Below, piece by piece: positions 1 to 8,071 of a stretch of DNA of 37,684 bases (positions are counted from its first letter, which is position 1; every line of letters starts with the position of its first letter). Both the position numbers and the translations under genes were made by a program. This DNA comes from Pseudomonadota bacterium (GTDB taxonomy: Bacteria; Myxococcota_A; UBA796; SXON01), in NCBI GenBank assembly GCA_030685065.1, contig JAUXQH010000043.1, forward strand, positions 1 to 37,684. Reading direction: 5' to 3'. The notes beneath the pieces were generated by a model. The model was not told where the DNA came from. It was given only the letters and a program-made list of their open reading frames with translations, and searched no databases.

Positions 1-134
1 GCTCCGGCGCCGCCCGCGCCGCCGCCCCCGCCGCCTCCACCCCCACCCGCTCCGCTGGCACCGGCGCCGCCCCCACCGCCCGAGGCGACCTTGGGCGGAT
101 GCTTGTGGGTCACGGACGGAAGCGCGGTGGCCAT
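1..134 (-). CDS. Gly-rich protein, N-terminal fragment (runs off left edge)
   Basis: Partial gene read leftwards from an ATG at 134, with a good ribosome site (GGAG, 6 nt spacing) just upstream. The visible 44 residues begin MATALPSVTHKHPPKV and then become almost pure Gly/Ala/Ser. The poly-Gly tract is encoded by GGC/GGT/GGG runs. It is the third gene of a minus-strand run: it follows the TPR-AAA+ ATPase after a 95-nt gap. No domain is visible before the edge. The Gly-rich stretch could be a flexible linker or a secreted/surface segment. Function unknown; the start is well supported, the rest is outside the window. Confidence 0.6.
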   Translation of the reverse strand, partial: MATALPSVTHKHPPKVASGGGGGAGASGAGGGGGGGGGGAGGAG

Positions 135-229
135 GGCGGACTCCGGGGAGAGGGCGGAGCGCGGAGGATACTACGGTCTGGACCGCGGCGCGCCTGTTCC
201 GTCCCCCAGCCGGCCTTCGCTCGGCCGTT

Positions 230-1534
230 CTACTCGGCCGCCCTCTCGAGGTAGCGGGCCACGTCGTCGTACAGGCCCGCCTGGTTCGCGTAGGTCACGT
301 ACCGGCGCGCCACGTCGAGCCACTCCACGGTCGTGGGGCGCACCCGATCGAGGGAGGCGAGCACGTCCGACTGCGTGATGGCGCGCACCTTCCCGCTCCG
401 GAGCGCCTCGGTCAGCGCGCGCTCGCTCGCCACCTCCGCGAGGTGGACGAGATCCGCCCCCGAGAAGCGGGCCGTGCGCCGCGCGATCGCGACGAGATCC
501 AGGTTTTCCACCGGACGGTCGCGGAAGGCGAGGCGGAGCACCTCGGCGCGGGCCGGCGCGTCGGGGGGCGGTACGAAGATGACGCGGTCGAACCGCCCGG
601 GGCGGCGCAGCGCGGGGTCGACGTCCCAGGGCGCGTTGGTGGCGCCGAGCACGAGCACGCGATCGTTGGCGGCCCCGACGCCGTCGAGCTCGGTGAGGAG
701 CTGGTTCACCATTCGGCGGCCGGGCCCGTGGCGGAGCTGGTGGCGCGCGGCCCCGATGGCCTCGATCTCGTCGAAGAACAGGATCGTGGGCGCCTCGTCA
801 CGCGCCTTCTCGAAGATCTGGTGGAGCCGCTTTTCGCTCTCGCCCAGCCACATGTCGAGCACCTGCTGGATCTCGACCACGACGAAGGTCGCCTCGCACT
901 CCCCCGCGGCCGCGCGCGCGAGGTGCGTCTTGCCGACGCCCGGCGGTCCGAAGAGCAGCACCCCGCCGCCCACCTTCTTGCCGTACGCGCGGAAAAGGTC
1001 GGGCCGTTGCAGCGGGTAGATGATGTCCATCCGCAGCCGCTCCTTGAGCGGCTCCAACCCCCCCACGTCGGCGAAGTTGATGCTCGGGCGCGCGGGCCGG
1101 GGAGGCGGCGGCGGCTCGGGCTCCGCGGCCGGAGCGTCCACGAGGTGCATCCGGAGCGCGCGATCGAGCTCCAGGTCCCGGAGCGACGGATCGCGGGCGA
1201 GCACCTCGTCGTACGCCATCTGGGCACGATCGCGGGCTCCGCTGCGAAGGGCGGCGCGGGCGAGATCCCGGAGGTCCTGCGGATCGAGGTCGGCGCGCAC
1301 GGGCCACCAATGTTCGACCACCCGCGCGTCGTCTCCGAGCTCGGAGGCCGCGGTGCCGGCGGCGAGCCGGGCATCGGCCCGATCGGGCGCGCGGAGCAGC
1401 ACCTCGCGAAGCTCGGACGCGGCCTCGGCCCAGCGGCCCGCATCCAGCAGGGTCCGGGCGAGGTGCATGCGCAGCGGCACGTTGTCGGGGGAGAAGGCGA
1501 GCGCTTCACGCAGCGCGGAGACGGCGTCGGCCAA
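230..1534 (-). CDS. TPR-AAA+ ATPase (CDC48/FtsH-type AAA module)
   Basis: 434-residue protein from a TTG start, chosen because AAGGAG sits 6 nt upstream and the preceding gene stops only 11 nt before it. Residues 1-130 are Ala/Leu-rich helical repeats of TPR type. A Pro-rich linker (about 138-150) leads to one classical AAA domain: Walker A GPPGVGKT at 196-203, pore-loop-like MWLGESE near 228-234, Walker B ILFFDE with D255/E256, sensor-1 N300, and arginine fingers in the ALRRPGRFD stretch near 309-316. The C-terminal helical lid continues to the end. Family knowledge: such AAA modules form hexamers that remodel or unfold proteins, and the TPR part probably picks the client. It is likely co-transcribed with the membrane TPR protein upstream. 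The client is unknown. Confidence 0.88.
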   Translation of the reverse strand: MADAVSALREALAFSPDNVPLRMHLARTLLDAGRWAEAASELREVLLRAPDRADARLAAGTAASELGDDARVVEHWWPVRADLDPQDLRDLARAALRSGARDRAQMAYDEVLARDPSLRDLELDRALRMHLVDAPAAEPEPPPPPRPARPSINFADVGGLEPLKERLRMDIIYPLQRPDLFRAYGKKVGGGVLLFGPPGVGKTHLARAAAGECEATFVVVEIQQVLDMWLGESEKRLHQIFEKARDEAPTILFFDEIEAIGAARHQLRHGPGRRMVNQLLTELDGVGAANDRVLVLGATNAPWDVDPALRRPGRFDRVIFVPPPDAPARAEVLRLAFRDRPVENLDLVAIARRTARFSGADLVHLAEVASERALTEALRSGKVRAITQSDVLASLDRVRPTTVEWLDVARRYVTYANQAGLYDDVARYLERAAE

Positions 1535-1545
1535 GGGGGGCTCCT

Positions 1546-2400
1546 TCAGGGCAGTCCGTCGCGCGCGGTCCGGGAGAGGCCGGCGCGCGCGAGCGGGCCG
1601 ATGGCGGCGAGGGCGAAGAACATGACGGTCATCGCCAACGCGCCGGGCGCGCGGGGGAAGAGGTAGAAAAGGCCGGTGCCCGACCCGGCGAGCGCCATCG
1701 ACACGGCGATCGGCACCCGCGCGGCGGCGCGGATCGGCAGGAGCATCGGGTGCCCGAGCACCAGCGCGGGCGCGAGCTCGCGGTCCTTCTGCCGCGGATC
1801 GGCCGAGAGCGCGTCGAGCCAGCGGGTGCGGGCCGAGGCCCAATCACCGCGCGCGACCGAGCAGCGCGCGAGGCCCCGGAGAGCCTCCGCGCGGTCGGGA
1901 TGGATGCCGAGGGCGTCCTTGAACGCCCCCTCGGCGGCATCGACCTTGCTCAGGCGCAAGGCGTGGTACCCGTAGACCGTGTGGGCCTCGGCGTCCTGCG
2001 GCGCGAGCTGGCGGGCCGCCATCATGGCCTCCTCGGCCTCGTCCTCGAAGCCGAGCGACTCGGCGATCACGCCCCGTAGGCAGTGGTAGGCGGCCACGTC
2101 GGGCCGCAGCGCCACGGCCTCCCGGGCGTAGGGGAGCGCTTCTTTGATGCGACGCTGCCCGAGCAGGGTGGTGGCGAGATCGGCGAGGAGGCGGGGGTCA
2201 CCGGGCTGGATCGCCAGCGCCTCGCGGAAGCTGGCCTCCGCGTCGAAAACGCGACCGGCGGCGCGGAGGGCGCGGCCGCGCAAGCGGAGGAAGTCGACGG
2301 AGGGTGTGTCCTGGGTCGGGAGCCGGTCGGCGAGGGCCGCGGCCTCCTCGTTGCGGCCGAGGGCGAGGAGCGCCTCGACCTTCTTGTGTTCAGGGCTCAC
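1546..2400 (-). CDS. TPR protein with C-terminal membrane hairpin
   Basis: 284 residues from a GTG start preceded by a strong GGGGAGGTG ribosome site; the reading frame extends further upstream but that part looks non-coding. From residue 1 to about 200 there are repeated 34-residue helical pairs with TPR spacing (for example around FDAEASFREALAIQPGDP and AEGAFKDALGIHPDRAEAL). The last 75 residues hold two hydrophobic stretches (around PIAVSMALAGSG and LAMTVMFFALAAIGPLA), so it should sit in the inner membrane with its TPR array facing the cytoplasm. The stop is 11 nt before the TPR-AAA+ gene, which suggests one operon and perhaps a membrane receptor for that ATPase. No specific name can be given. 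Confidence 0.8.
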   Translation of the reverse strand: MSPEHKKVEALLALGRNEEAAALADRLPTQDTPSVDFLRLRGRALRAAGRVFDAEASFREALAIQPGDPRLLADLATTLLGQRRIKEALPYAREAVALRPDVAAYHCLRGVIAESLGFEDEAEEAMMAARQLAPQDAEAHTVYGYHALRLSKVDAAEGAFKDALGIHPDRAEALRGLARCSVARGDWASARTRWLDALSADPRQKDRELAPALVLGHPMLLPIRAAARVPIAVSMALAGSGTGLFYLFPRAPGALAMTVMFFALAAIGPLARAGLSRTARDGLP

Positions 2401-2586
2401 CCGCACCTCCCCGTCGTCCCCAACGACATGCGCCGTCGCGCCGAGTTCCCGCGCCGTCGTACCCGGCGCACCATTCCCGGCCCGCCCTTCCTTGGAGTGT
2501 AGCCGCGGACACGGCGGGCACGACCGTGGGAAGTTGGTCAAGTCTGGTCTTCGAGGCCGCTCCTCCGCGCCGGGACGCCCTCGGGA

Positions 2587-5010
2587 TCAGCGGCGTCCTC
2601 CCTCGTGCCAGAGGTCCTCCGGCAGTGGCTTCTTCGGATCGTCCGGCCAGGCATGGCGCGGATAGCGGCGCATTAGCTCCTTGCGGATGCCGGGCCAGTG
2701 CCGCTCCCAGAACCCGGCGAGGTCCCGCGTGACCTGAACCGGGCGCTGGTTCGGGGCGAGCAGGTGGAGCACGAGCGCGTGCCCGTTCGCGATGCGCGGC
2801 CCGTCCACGAGCCCGAAAAACTCCTGCATCCTCGCGGAGATATAGGGGTCTCCGTCCAGCGGATAGGTGATCGGCGCGCGCCGCCGGGCACCGAGCCACA
2901 TCCCCTCGGGCGCGAGCGTGTCGACGTGCGCGGCCGGGGGCCCGAGCCGCGCGAGGGCGAGCGGGACGAGCGACACGGCGCCGAGGTCTCCGAACGACCG
3001 GCACCCACGGCAGGCGGCCAGCCCCAGCTCGTCGAGGTCGAGCTCCGCAAACGGATGTCCCAGGCGACGGAGGAACGCGATCCGGAGCACCAGCGCGGCA
3101 GCCCGCTCGTGGTCGGGGAAGACCTTGTGCGCGACCGGCCGCGCGTGCTCCCAGAGGAGCGCCGCGACCTCGGCGGGATCGCCGCCGCCGAGGCTCTCGT
3201 CCAGCACGAGCGCGCCGTAGCAGAGCTGCTCGGTCGCCTCGACCCGCTCGCCCACCCATCGCAACGTGGCGCGCACGTCGGCGCCGTCCAGGAGCCAATC
3301 GGCCGGGATGGGCGTGAGCGAACGCACGCGCGCCCGGCCGCCGACGCGCTCCACCTCGGGGACCACGACGATCGCGTCCCCGCCGGGCGTTCCGGGCTCC
3401 ACCGCCGCGCTCCCCCCCTCCGCGAACACGACGGCGCCGCCCTTTCGACGCCCCACCCGATCCGGAAACCCCGCCAGGAGCGCGGCTGCGAGGGCATCGC
3501 CTGCGTCCCGTTGGGGCGGGGGACCAGCTGGGGGCGGGGGACCAGCTTGGGGCGGGGGGCCGGCCCCCCGCAACGCCCCCCCGTGGGGTGCAGCGTGTCC
3601 AGTGCGCTCTCCCCCGAGGCGCCCGAGCATTCCTGCGAGCTGCCGGGCGGCGTCCTGCGCCTGGCGGGACAGGCCCCGCGGGTCGAGCGCGCGCACCACG
3701 AGATCCTCGGTGTCGCCGCGCCGCCGCTCCTCGAGCAGCGCCGCGAGCACGGCGCCCTCGCGCGGGATGCCCCGTTCGGCGGCGTCGATCAGCATGCGCG
3801 CGACGCGGGGGGCAGCCGGGAGGCGGCTCATCGCGTCACCGATCGCGGTGCGGCCGTGCGAGTCGAGGGCCCCGAGGCGCGTGAGGAGGTCGACCGCCGC
3901 CTTCCACGCGGCCGGCGGGGGGGGATCCATCCACGCGAGCGGCCGTCCGGCGAGGTCGAGGACGACCCCCGTGAGATCGACCCGGCGGATCTCGGGCGTC
4001 GTGTCCGCGGGGCGCAGGTCGTGGTCGGATTTCGTGTACAGGCGCAGGCAGCGGCCCGGCGCGGTTCGCCCGGCGCGCCCGGCACGCTGGCCGGCGGAAG
4101 CGCGAGAGATGGGCTCCACCGAGAGCGTCGAGAGCCCGGACCAGGGGTCGTGGCCCGCCACGCGCGCGAGGCCCGTGTCGATCACCGTCCGCACCCCCTC
4201 GACGGTCACGCTGGTCTCCGCGACGTTGGTCGAGAGCACGATCCGGCGGCGGCGCCCGGCGCGCAGCGCGCGATCCTGCTCCTCGCCGGAGAGCTCGCCG
4301 TGGAGCGGCAACACGTCGGCGTCGATACCGACGAGGGCCTCGCGCGCCCGCTCGATCTCGCCGCGGCCCGGGAGGAACACCAGCACGTCGCCGTCGGCGA
4401 TCGACCGCACCGCGGCCGACACGCGGACCTCGAGCGGGCGCTCGTCCTTGCGCTCGACGTGGGTGATCTCGACGGGGAAGGTGCGGGCGTGGGCCTCGAC
4501 CAGCGGGGCGTCCAGCCACTTCGCCACGGCGGCGCCGTCGTGCGTGGCGCTCATCACGACGAGCCGCAGCGCGGGGCGCGTCGCGCGAAGGGCGTGCACC
4601 GCGGCGAGAGCGACGTCCACGTGCACGCTGCGCTCGTGGAACTCGTCGAGCACGACCGCGTCGATGCCCTGGAGGGACGGATCCTCCGCGAGGCGGCGCC
4701 CGAGCAGCGCCTCGGTGACGTACAACACGCGGGTTCGTGGCCCGGCGCGGCGGTCGAGGCGCATCGCGTAGCCGACATGCTCGCCCACCGCCTCGCCCCG
4801 CTCCTCCGCGACGCGTGAAGCCGCCGCGCGCGCGGCGATCCGGCGTGGCTCGAGCACCCACACCTGCCCCGCCACGGTCTCGGCGATCGCCACCGGCACC
4901 CGTGTCGTCTTGCCGGTGCCCGGTGGCGCGACGAGCACCACGGCGCCTCGCGCGGCGAGCGCGTCGAGGACCGCGGGCATCACGCTGTCGATGGGGAGGG
5001 CGATCGGCAT
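2587..5010 (-). CDS. hrpB: ATP-dependent helicase HrpB
   Basis: 807 residues, a normal length for HrpB. The ATG at 5010 begins MPIALPIDSVMPAVLDAL, the typical HrpB start; the frame stays open upstream but without HrpB-like sequence. DEAH-type helicase motifs are intact: GTGKT at 31-35, DEFHER at 122-127, an SAT motif, and QRAGRAGR for motif VI. The C-terminal HrpB domain follows (for example LLAGFPDRVGRRKGGAV). Family: RNA helicase of the DEAH group; its role in bacteria is poorly defined. Odd feature: a Pro-rich hexapeptide tandem insert lies just before the C-terminal domain (listed separately). It is divergent from the methyltransferase gene at 5069, with 58 nt between the starts. Confidence 0.95.
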   Translation of the reverse strand: MPIALPIDSVMPAVLDALAARGAVVLVAPPGTGKTTRVPVAIAETVAGQVWVLEPRRIAARAAASRVAEERGEAVGEHVGYAMRLDRRAGPRTRVLYVTEALLGRRLAEDPSLQGIDAVVLDEFHERSVHVDVALAAVHALRATRPALRLVVMSATHDGAAVAKWLDAPLVEAHARTFPVEITHVERKDERPLEVRVSAAVRSIADGDVLVFLPGRGEIERAREALVGIDADVLPLHGELSGEEQDRALRAGRRRRIVLSTNVAETSVTVEGVRTVIDTGLARVAGHDPWSGLSTLSVEPISRASAGQRAGRAGRTAPGRCLRLYTKSDHDLRPADTTPEIRRVDLTGVVLDLAGRPLAWMDPPPPAAWKAAVDLLTRLGALDSHGRTAIGDAMSRLPAAPRVARMLIDAAERGIPREGAVLAALLEERRRGDTEDLVVRALDPRGLSRQAQDAARQLAGMLGRLGGERTGHAAPHGGALRGAGPPPQAGPPPPAGPPPQRDAGDALAAALLAGFPDRVGRRKGGAVVFAEGGSAAVEPGTPGGDAIVVVPEVERVGGRARVRSLTPIPADWLLDGADVRATLRWVGERVEATEQLCYGALVLDESLGGGDPAEVAALLWEHARPVAHKVFPDHERAAALVLRIAFLRRLGHPFAELDLDELGLAACRGCRSFGDLGAVSLVPLALARLGPPAAHVDTLAPEGMWLGARRRAPITYPLDGDPYISARMQEFFGLVDGPRIANGHALVLHLLAPNQRPVQVTRDLAGFWERHWPGIRKELMRRYPRHAWPDDPKKPLPEDLWHEGGRR
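3511..3564. repeat. 18-bp tandem repeat, three copies, inside hrpB
   Basis: Three consecutive 18-bp units (3511-3528, 3529-3546, 3547-3564) of the pattern TTGGGGCGGGGGACCAGC, with one or a few changes each. Read on the coding (minus) strand they give three hexapeptides of the AGPPPQ/AGPPPP type. The unit is a multiple of three, so copy-number change would alter linker length without breaking the frame. It sits in a low-complexity linker between the helicase core and the HrpB C-terminal domain. Confidence 0.9.
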
Positions 5011-5046
5011 CGCGGCGGGGCTAACCCGCGCGTCGACGCACCGATG

Positions 5047-5052
5047 TATGCT
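5047..5052 (+). promoter_or_regulatory. Possible -10 box for the methyltransferase gene
   Basis: TATGCT lies 16 nt before the GTG at 5069, leaving room for a short leader with a GGAG ribosome site. The whole divergent gap to hrpB is only 58 nt, so both promoters must lie in or next to it. No -35 match was seen. Confidence 0.3.
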
Positions 5053-5068
5053 TCGCGCGGAGCCCGCC

Positions 5069-6595
5069 GTGAGCCGCTTTGCCCCCGACGTACACGTGTT
5101 GACCGGCGCCGGGCAGGTCACCCTCTGGCACGCCCGGACCGGCCGCCACGTCCCCCTCTCCGAGGAGCTGCTGCGCGAGCTCGAACGGTGGACCCCCGGG
5201 CTGCTCCCGCCGCCGGACCTCGCGCCGCTCGCCCGCCGCCTCGACCAGCTCAACCTGCTGCGCGAGAGCGTCGCGGTCGACGTCGGCGCGCTCCTCCCGT
5301 GCCGCTCGCGCCTCGTCCTCACCTTGCCGGACCTGCCCGCGCTCTGGTTGCCCGACCCCGCGGTGCGCACGCCGGGGGGGCACGCGTGGCGCGAGCTACC
5401 GTTGTCGGCCGCCCGGCTGGCGTTCTGGCGCGCGTGCAACGGATCCCGCACGACGGTCCAGGCGGCCACGGCGGCCGGGATCTCCCTCGCGGACGCGCTC
5501 GCGTTCCTCGCGGTGCTCACGGGCGCCGGCGTCCAGGCCGTCCAGCTGCGGGACCGCCCCGTGACCCGCCGCGACCCTTCGCTCGAGCGCCTCGTTGCCC
5601 CGGCCCGCGGCGCCGCCCCCCGCCCCGCCGACCAATACGGCGCGTTCGGGGAGACCACCCTCGGGGAGTACCACCACACCGGCATCACGGACGGCGCGAC
5701 CCACTTCGACGACCACGAGACCACCATCGCCCACGCCTTCGGCGTGCCGCACCCGGCCTTGGGCGGCCAGCGCTACGGCGCGCGACTCTTCGACGTCCTG
5801 GACGGGCGTGGCCATGTGCGTCGCGACGCTCCGCTCGTCGAGGTCGGCCCGGGGGACGGCGAGCTCGGGGAGGCCTTCCTCGCGCGCCTCGGCGGCCCGG
5901 TCGACTACCTGCGGCTGGATGCCTCCCCAGAGCTCCTGCGCACCCAGCGCACACGGATGCCGGGCACGCGCGAGGTGCTCGGCAGCGCCACGTCGCTTCC
6001 CCTCCCCGATCGGAGCGTCGGCCTCCTCCTCTCGAACGAGGTGATCGCGGACCTCTCGGCGGTTCCCTTCGACACGCGGCGCGCGGCGCACGGGGCCGCG
6101 GCCGAGGTGCAGGGCCGGCTCGAGCGCTACCGCATCGTCCCCCACGAGGGCACGGCGCTCTACAACCTCGGTGCATGGCTGTTCCTGGAGGAGATCGCGC
6201 GGGTGCTCGCTCCGGGCGGGGTGGCGTGGCTGTCCGAGTTCGGCGGGCTCGACGAGCTCCCGGAGGAGACGACGCAGCTCGACCACCCCGAGGTGAGCAT
6301 CCACTTCGGCCACCTCGTCACCATCGCGCGGGCGCTCGGTCTGCGCGCGCAGCTGGAGCCGCTCGCGGAGTTCCTACGCGCGGATCTGGGCGCCCAGCAG
6401 CTCGCCCGCCACAGCTACGAGGGCCTCCGCGCCCGAATGCGCGCCGAGGGCCGCCACCTCGCCGCTCGGGCGTACACGCCCGAGACGCTGGTGCTCCCGT
6501 GGACGGTCGAGGGCCTGCAGTGGGTGCCCATCTCGGATCAAGGGCCGGGGCCGTTGATCACGCGGTTCATGGCGCTGACGGTGCAGCGGGAGTGA
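5069..6595 (+). CDS. Class I SAM methyltransferase, MidA/NDUFAF7-like, with long N-terminal region
   Basis: 508 residues from GTG at 5069, preferred because GGAG stands 6 nt upstream; an in-frame ATG at 5048 would add seven residues. Residues about 240-440 form a Rossmann methyltransferase: motif I is EVGPGDGEL (GPGDG at 260-264). The stretch LSNEVIADLSAVPFD (321-335) resembles the NE..DA.PV motif of MidA/NDUFAF7 arginine methyltransferases. The first 180 residues are not typical of that family. Two segments, about 1-65 and 112-162 (around AFWRACNGSRTTVQAA), look like small winged-helix or PqqD-like domains. No peptide precursor gene is nearby. Methyltransferase fold confident; the MidA link is moderate and the PqqD-like idea is weak. 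Substrate unknown. Confidence 0.75.
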   Translation: MSRFAPDVHVLTGAGQVTLWHARTGRHVPLSEELLRELERWTPGLLPPPDLAPLARRLDQLNLLRESVAVDVGALLPCRSRLVLTLPDLPALWLPDPAVRTPGGHAWRELPLSAARLAFWRACNGSRTTVQAATAAGISLADALAFLAVLTGAGVQAVQLRDRPVTRRDPSLERLVAPARGAAPRPADQYGAFGETTLGEYHHTGITDGATHFDDHETTIAHAFGVPHPALGGQRYGARLFDVLDGRGHVRRDAPLVEVGPGDGELGEAFLARLGGPVDYLRLDASPELLRTQRTRMPGTREVLGSATSLPLPDRSVGLLLSNEVIADLSAVPFDTRRAAHGAAAEVQGRLERYRIVPHEGTALYNLGAWLFLEEIARVLAPGGVAWLSEFGGLDELPEETTQLDHPEVSIHFGHLVTIARALGLRAQLEPLAEFLRADLGAQQLARHSYEGLRARMRAEGRHLAARAYTPETLVLPWTVEGLQWVPISDQGPGPLITRFMALTVQRE

Positions 6596-6654
6596 GAGGG
6601 GCGGGGTGGGGGCTCCGGGCGCGATCCTCGGCAAACACCGGTAATCTCCATGAG

Positions 6655-6800
6655 GGGGTCTGACCTCATTACTTATCACTTGGAGAACCTCGATATTATC
6701 GGCGTTCGCCTGTCGCAGGTGACAAGTCGTAAGGCCAGACCCCGCGCATAAATTATCGGCGTTCGCCTGTTCCAGGTGATAAGTCGTAAGGTCAGACCCC
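6655..6800. repeat. MITE/REP-like element with terminal inverted repeats
   Basis: A 146-bp non-coding element. The left end GGGGTCTGACCT... (6655-6684) is an inverted copy of the right end ...AGGTCAGACCCC (6771-6800), matching at about 26 of 30 positions. Inside are two direct copies of a 49-bp unit, 6695-6743 and 6752-6800, identical at 45 of 49 positions. It can fold into long hairpins and is more A/T-rich than its surroundings. No ORF and no clear target-site duplication were found. It lies in the 288-nt gap before the ExbB gene. It is followed by an 11-bp tandem (CCCTCCGGGCG at 6799-6809 and 6810-6820). Most likely a non-autonomous mobile or REP-type element; the mobilising enzyme is not in this window. 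Confidence 0.75.
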
Positions 6801-6870
6801 CTCCGGGCGCCCTCCGGGCGTCCCGGACGCGGTTCTGGGCGCCCCCCTCCCACGACACACCCCCGCCGGA

Positions 6871-6876
6871 TAGCTT
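6871..6876 (+). promoter_or_regulatory. TAGCTT box, possible leaderless promoter of the ExbB gene
   Basis: TAGCTT fits a TAnnnT -10 box and ends 7 nt before the ATG at 6884. That spacing would start the transcript at or very near the A of the start codon. No ribosome site is visible between box and ATG, which fits leaderless translation. No -35 element is recognisable. Confidence 0.4.
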
Positions 6877-6883
6877 CGCCGGG

Positions 6884-7546
6884 ATGCTTACTCTCCCGAA
6901 CCCCGAATCCCTCGTCGACACCCTCAAGGCCGGCGGCCCGATGATGGTGTTGATGATCCTCGCCTCGGTGCTCATCGTGGCCCTGGCGCTCGAGCGGTGG
7001 ATCAACGTCATCCGCGTCGGCCGCGCGGTGCGGCGCCTGGATGACAAGGTGATCGAGGCCGCTCGCAAGGGCAACTTCGAGGAGGCGCGGCGCCTCTGTG
7101 ACAGCGTCGGTTCGCCCTCCCGGGACGTGTTCACGGTGGGCCTCGACCGGGCGCTCGGGCGCGTGAAGGGGCAGCCCCGGATGGCGATGCAGCGCGAGCA
7201 GAAGCGCGCCGTGGCCAGCCTCAAGGCCGGCATCTGGATGCTCGGCACCGCCGGCGCGCTGATGCCCTTCATCGGCCTCCTCGGCACCGTGCTCGGTGTC
7301 ATGGGCTCCTTTCACGCCATCGGCTCCGCCGGCACCGGCGGGTTCGCGGTGGTCAGCGCGGGCATCTCCGAGGCCCTCATCGCCACGGCCGCGGGCCTGT
7401 TCGTCGCGCTGGAGGCCATCATCTTCTTCAACTTCCTGCAGAACGCCGTCGGCGGCGTCGCGCGGGACCTGGGTCTCTTGGTAGACGAGCTCAACGAGCT
7501 CCTCGAGTCGCGGGAGGCCACCAATGCAGGGAGCTCCGCAGGATAG
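6884..7546 (+). CDS. MotA/TolQ/ExbB proton channel subunit
   Basis: 220 residues, usual family length. The ATG at 6884 is chosen because the protein then starts with a short N-terminus and the first membrane helix (about 18-37, around MMVLMILASVLIVALALERW). A cytoplasmic helical region follows. Two further helices carry the family signature around TAGALMPFIGLLGTVLGVMG and the GISEALIATAAGLFVALEAI stretch. Family role: the channel ring that uses proton flow to drive an ExbD/TolR partner in the inner membrane. The ExbD gene overlaps its 3' end by 23 nt, so the two are translationally linked. Whether it powers TonB-type import, Tol-Pal or a motility complex cannot be read from the sequence: no TonB, TolA or TolB is nearby. 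Confidence 0.92.
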   Translation: MLTLPNPESLVDTLKAGGPMMVLMILASVLIVALALERWINVIRVGRAVRRLDDKVIEAARKGNFEEARRLCDSVGSPSRDVFTVGLDRALGRVKGQPRMAMQREQKRAVASLKAGIWMLGTAGALMPFIGLLGTVLGVMGSFHAIGSAGTGGFAVVSAGISEALIATAAGLFVALEAIIFFNFLQNAVGGVARDLGLLVDELNELLESREATNAGSSAG

Positions 7547-7997
7547 GGACGGCGGCGGCGCCGACGAAGACGACGCGATCTTCTCCGAGATCAACATCAC
7601 GCCGCTGACCGACGTGTTCCTCGTCCTGCTCATCATCTTCATGGTGGTCTCCTCCTCGATGGTCGAGGCGGAGAAGCAGGCGGCCGCGGCGAAGGGCCTG
7701 CTCTCCGAGCGCGCGCTCCAGGTCCAGACGCCCCAAGGCACCGGTGAAACCCCGCTGGTACCGAAGGACATCGTGATCTCGGTGCTCCCCGACGGGACCC
7801 TCTTCGTCGAGGAGGACCAGATCACCATCGACGGGCTGGACCTGAAGCTCGCCGAGATCAAGCGGGGCGCCGCGTCGACCCGCGTGGTGATCCGCGGAGA
7901 TCAGACCGCTACCTACGAGCTGATCATGAAGGTCATCTCCAAGGCGCGCGAAGCCGGCCTGACCGACGTCGCGCTGGCCAGCCGCTCGCGCCCGTAG
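7524..7997 (+). CDS. ExbD/TolR family protein
   Basis: 157 residues. A charged cytoplasmic N-terminus is followed by one membrane helix beginning NITPLTDVFLVLLIIF, with the conserved proton-carrying Asp of the family (TD). A periplasmic ExbD domain follows, with the usual strand pattern (around VISVLPDGTLFVEED and TRVVIRGDQTATYELIMKVI). The start overlaps the ExbB gene by 23 nt and has GGGAGG 6 nt upstream. It should pair with the channel protein just upstream. It has about 75 nt before the following lipoprotein gene, which may have its own promoter. Confidence 0.92.
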   Translation: MQGAPQDRDGGGADEDDAIFSEINITPLTDVFLVLLIIFMVVSSSMVEAEKQAAAAKGLLSERALQVQTPQGTGETPLVPKDIVISVLPDGTLFVEEDQITIDGLDLKLAEIKRGAASTRVVIRGDQTATYELIMKVISKAREAGLTDVALASRSRP

Positions 7998-8071
7998 GGG
8001 GCGGCCCGGCGGGCGACGGAGTAGTCTCAGAGGACAGAGGCGCGCTACGATCCGCACGCCATCGGAGTCCT

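Noticed and set aside
2698..4818. Long open frame of about 700 codons on the plus strand opposite hrpB
   Set aside because: It is Arg/Gly/Pro-rich without domains and lies wholly over a well-supported helicase gene. In such GC-rich DNA, antisense frames stay open by chance.
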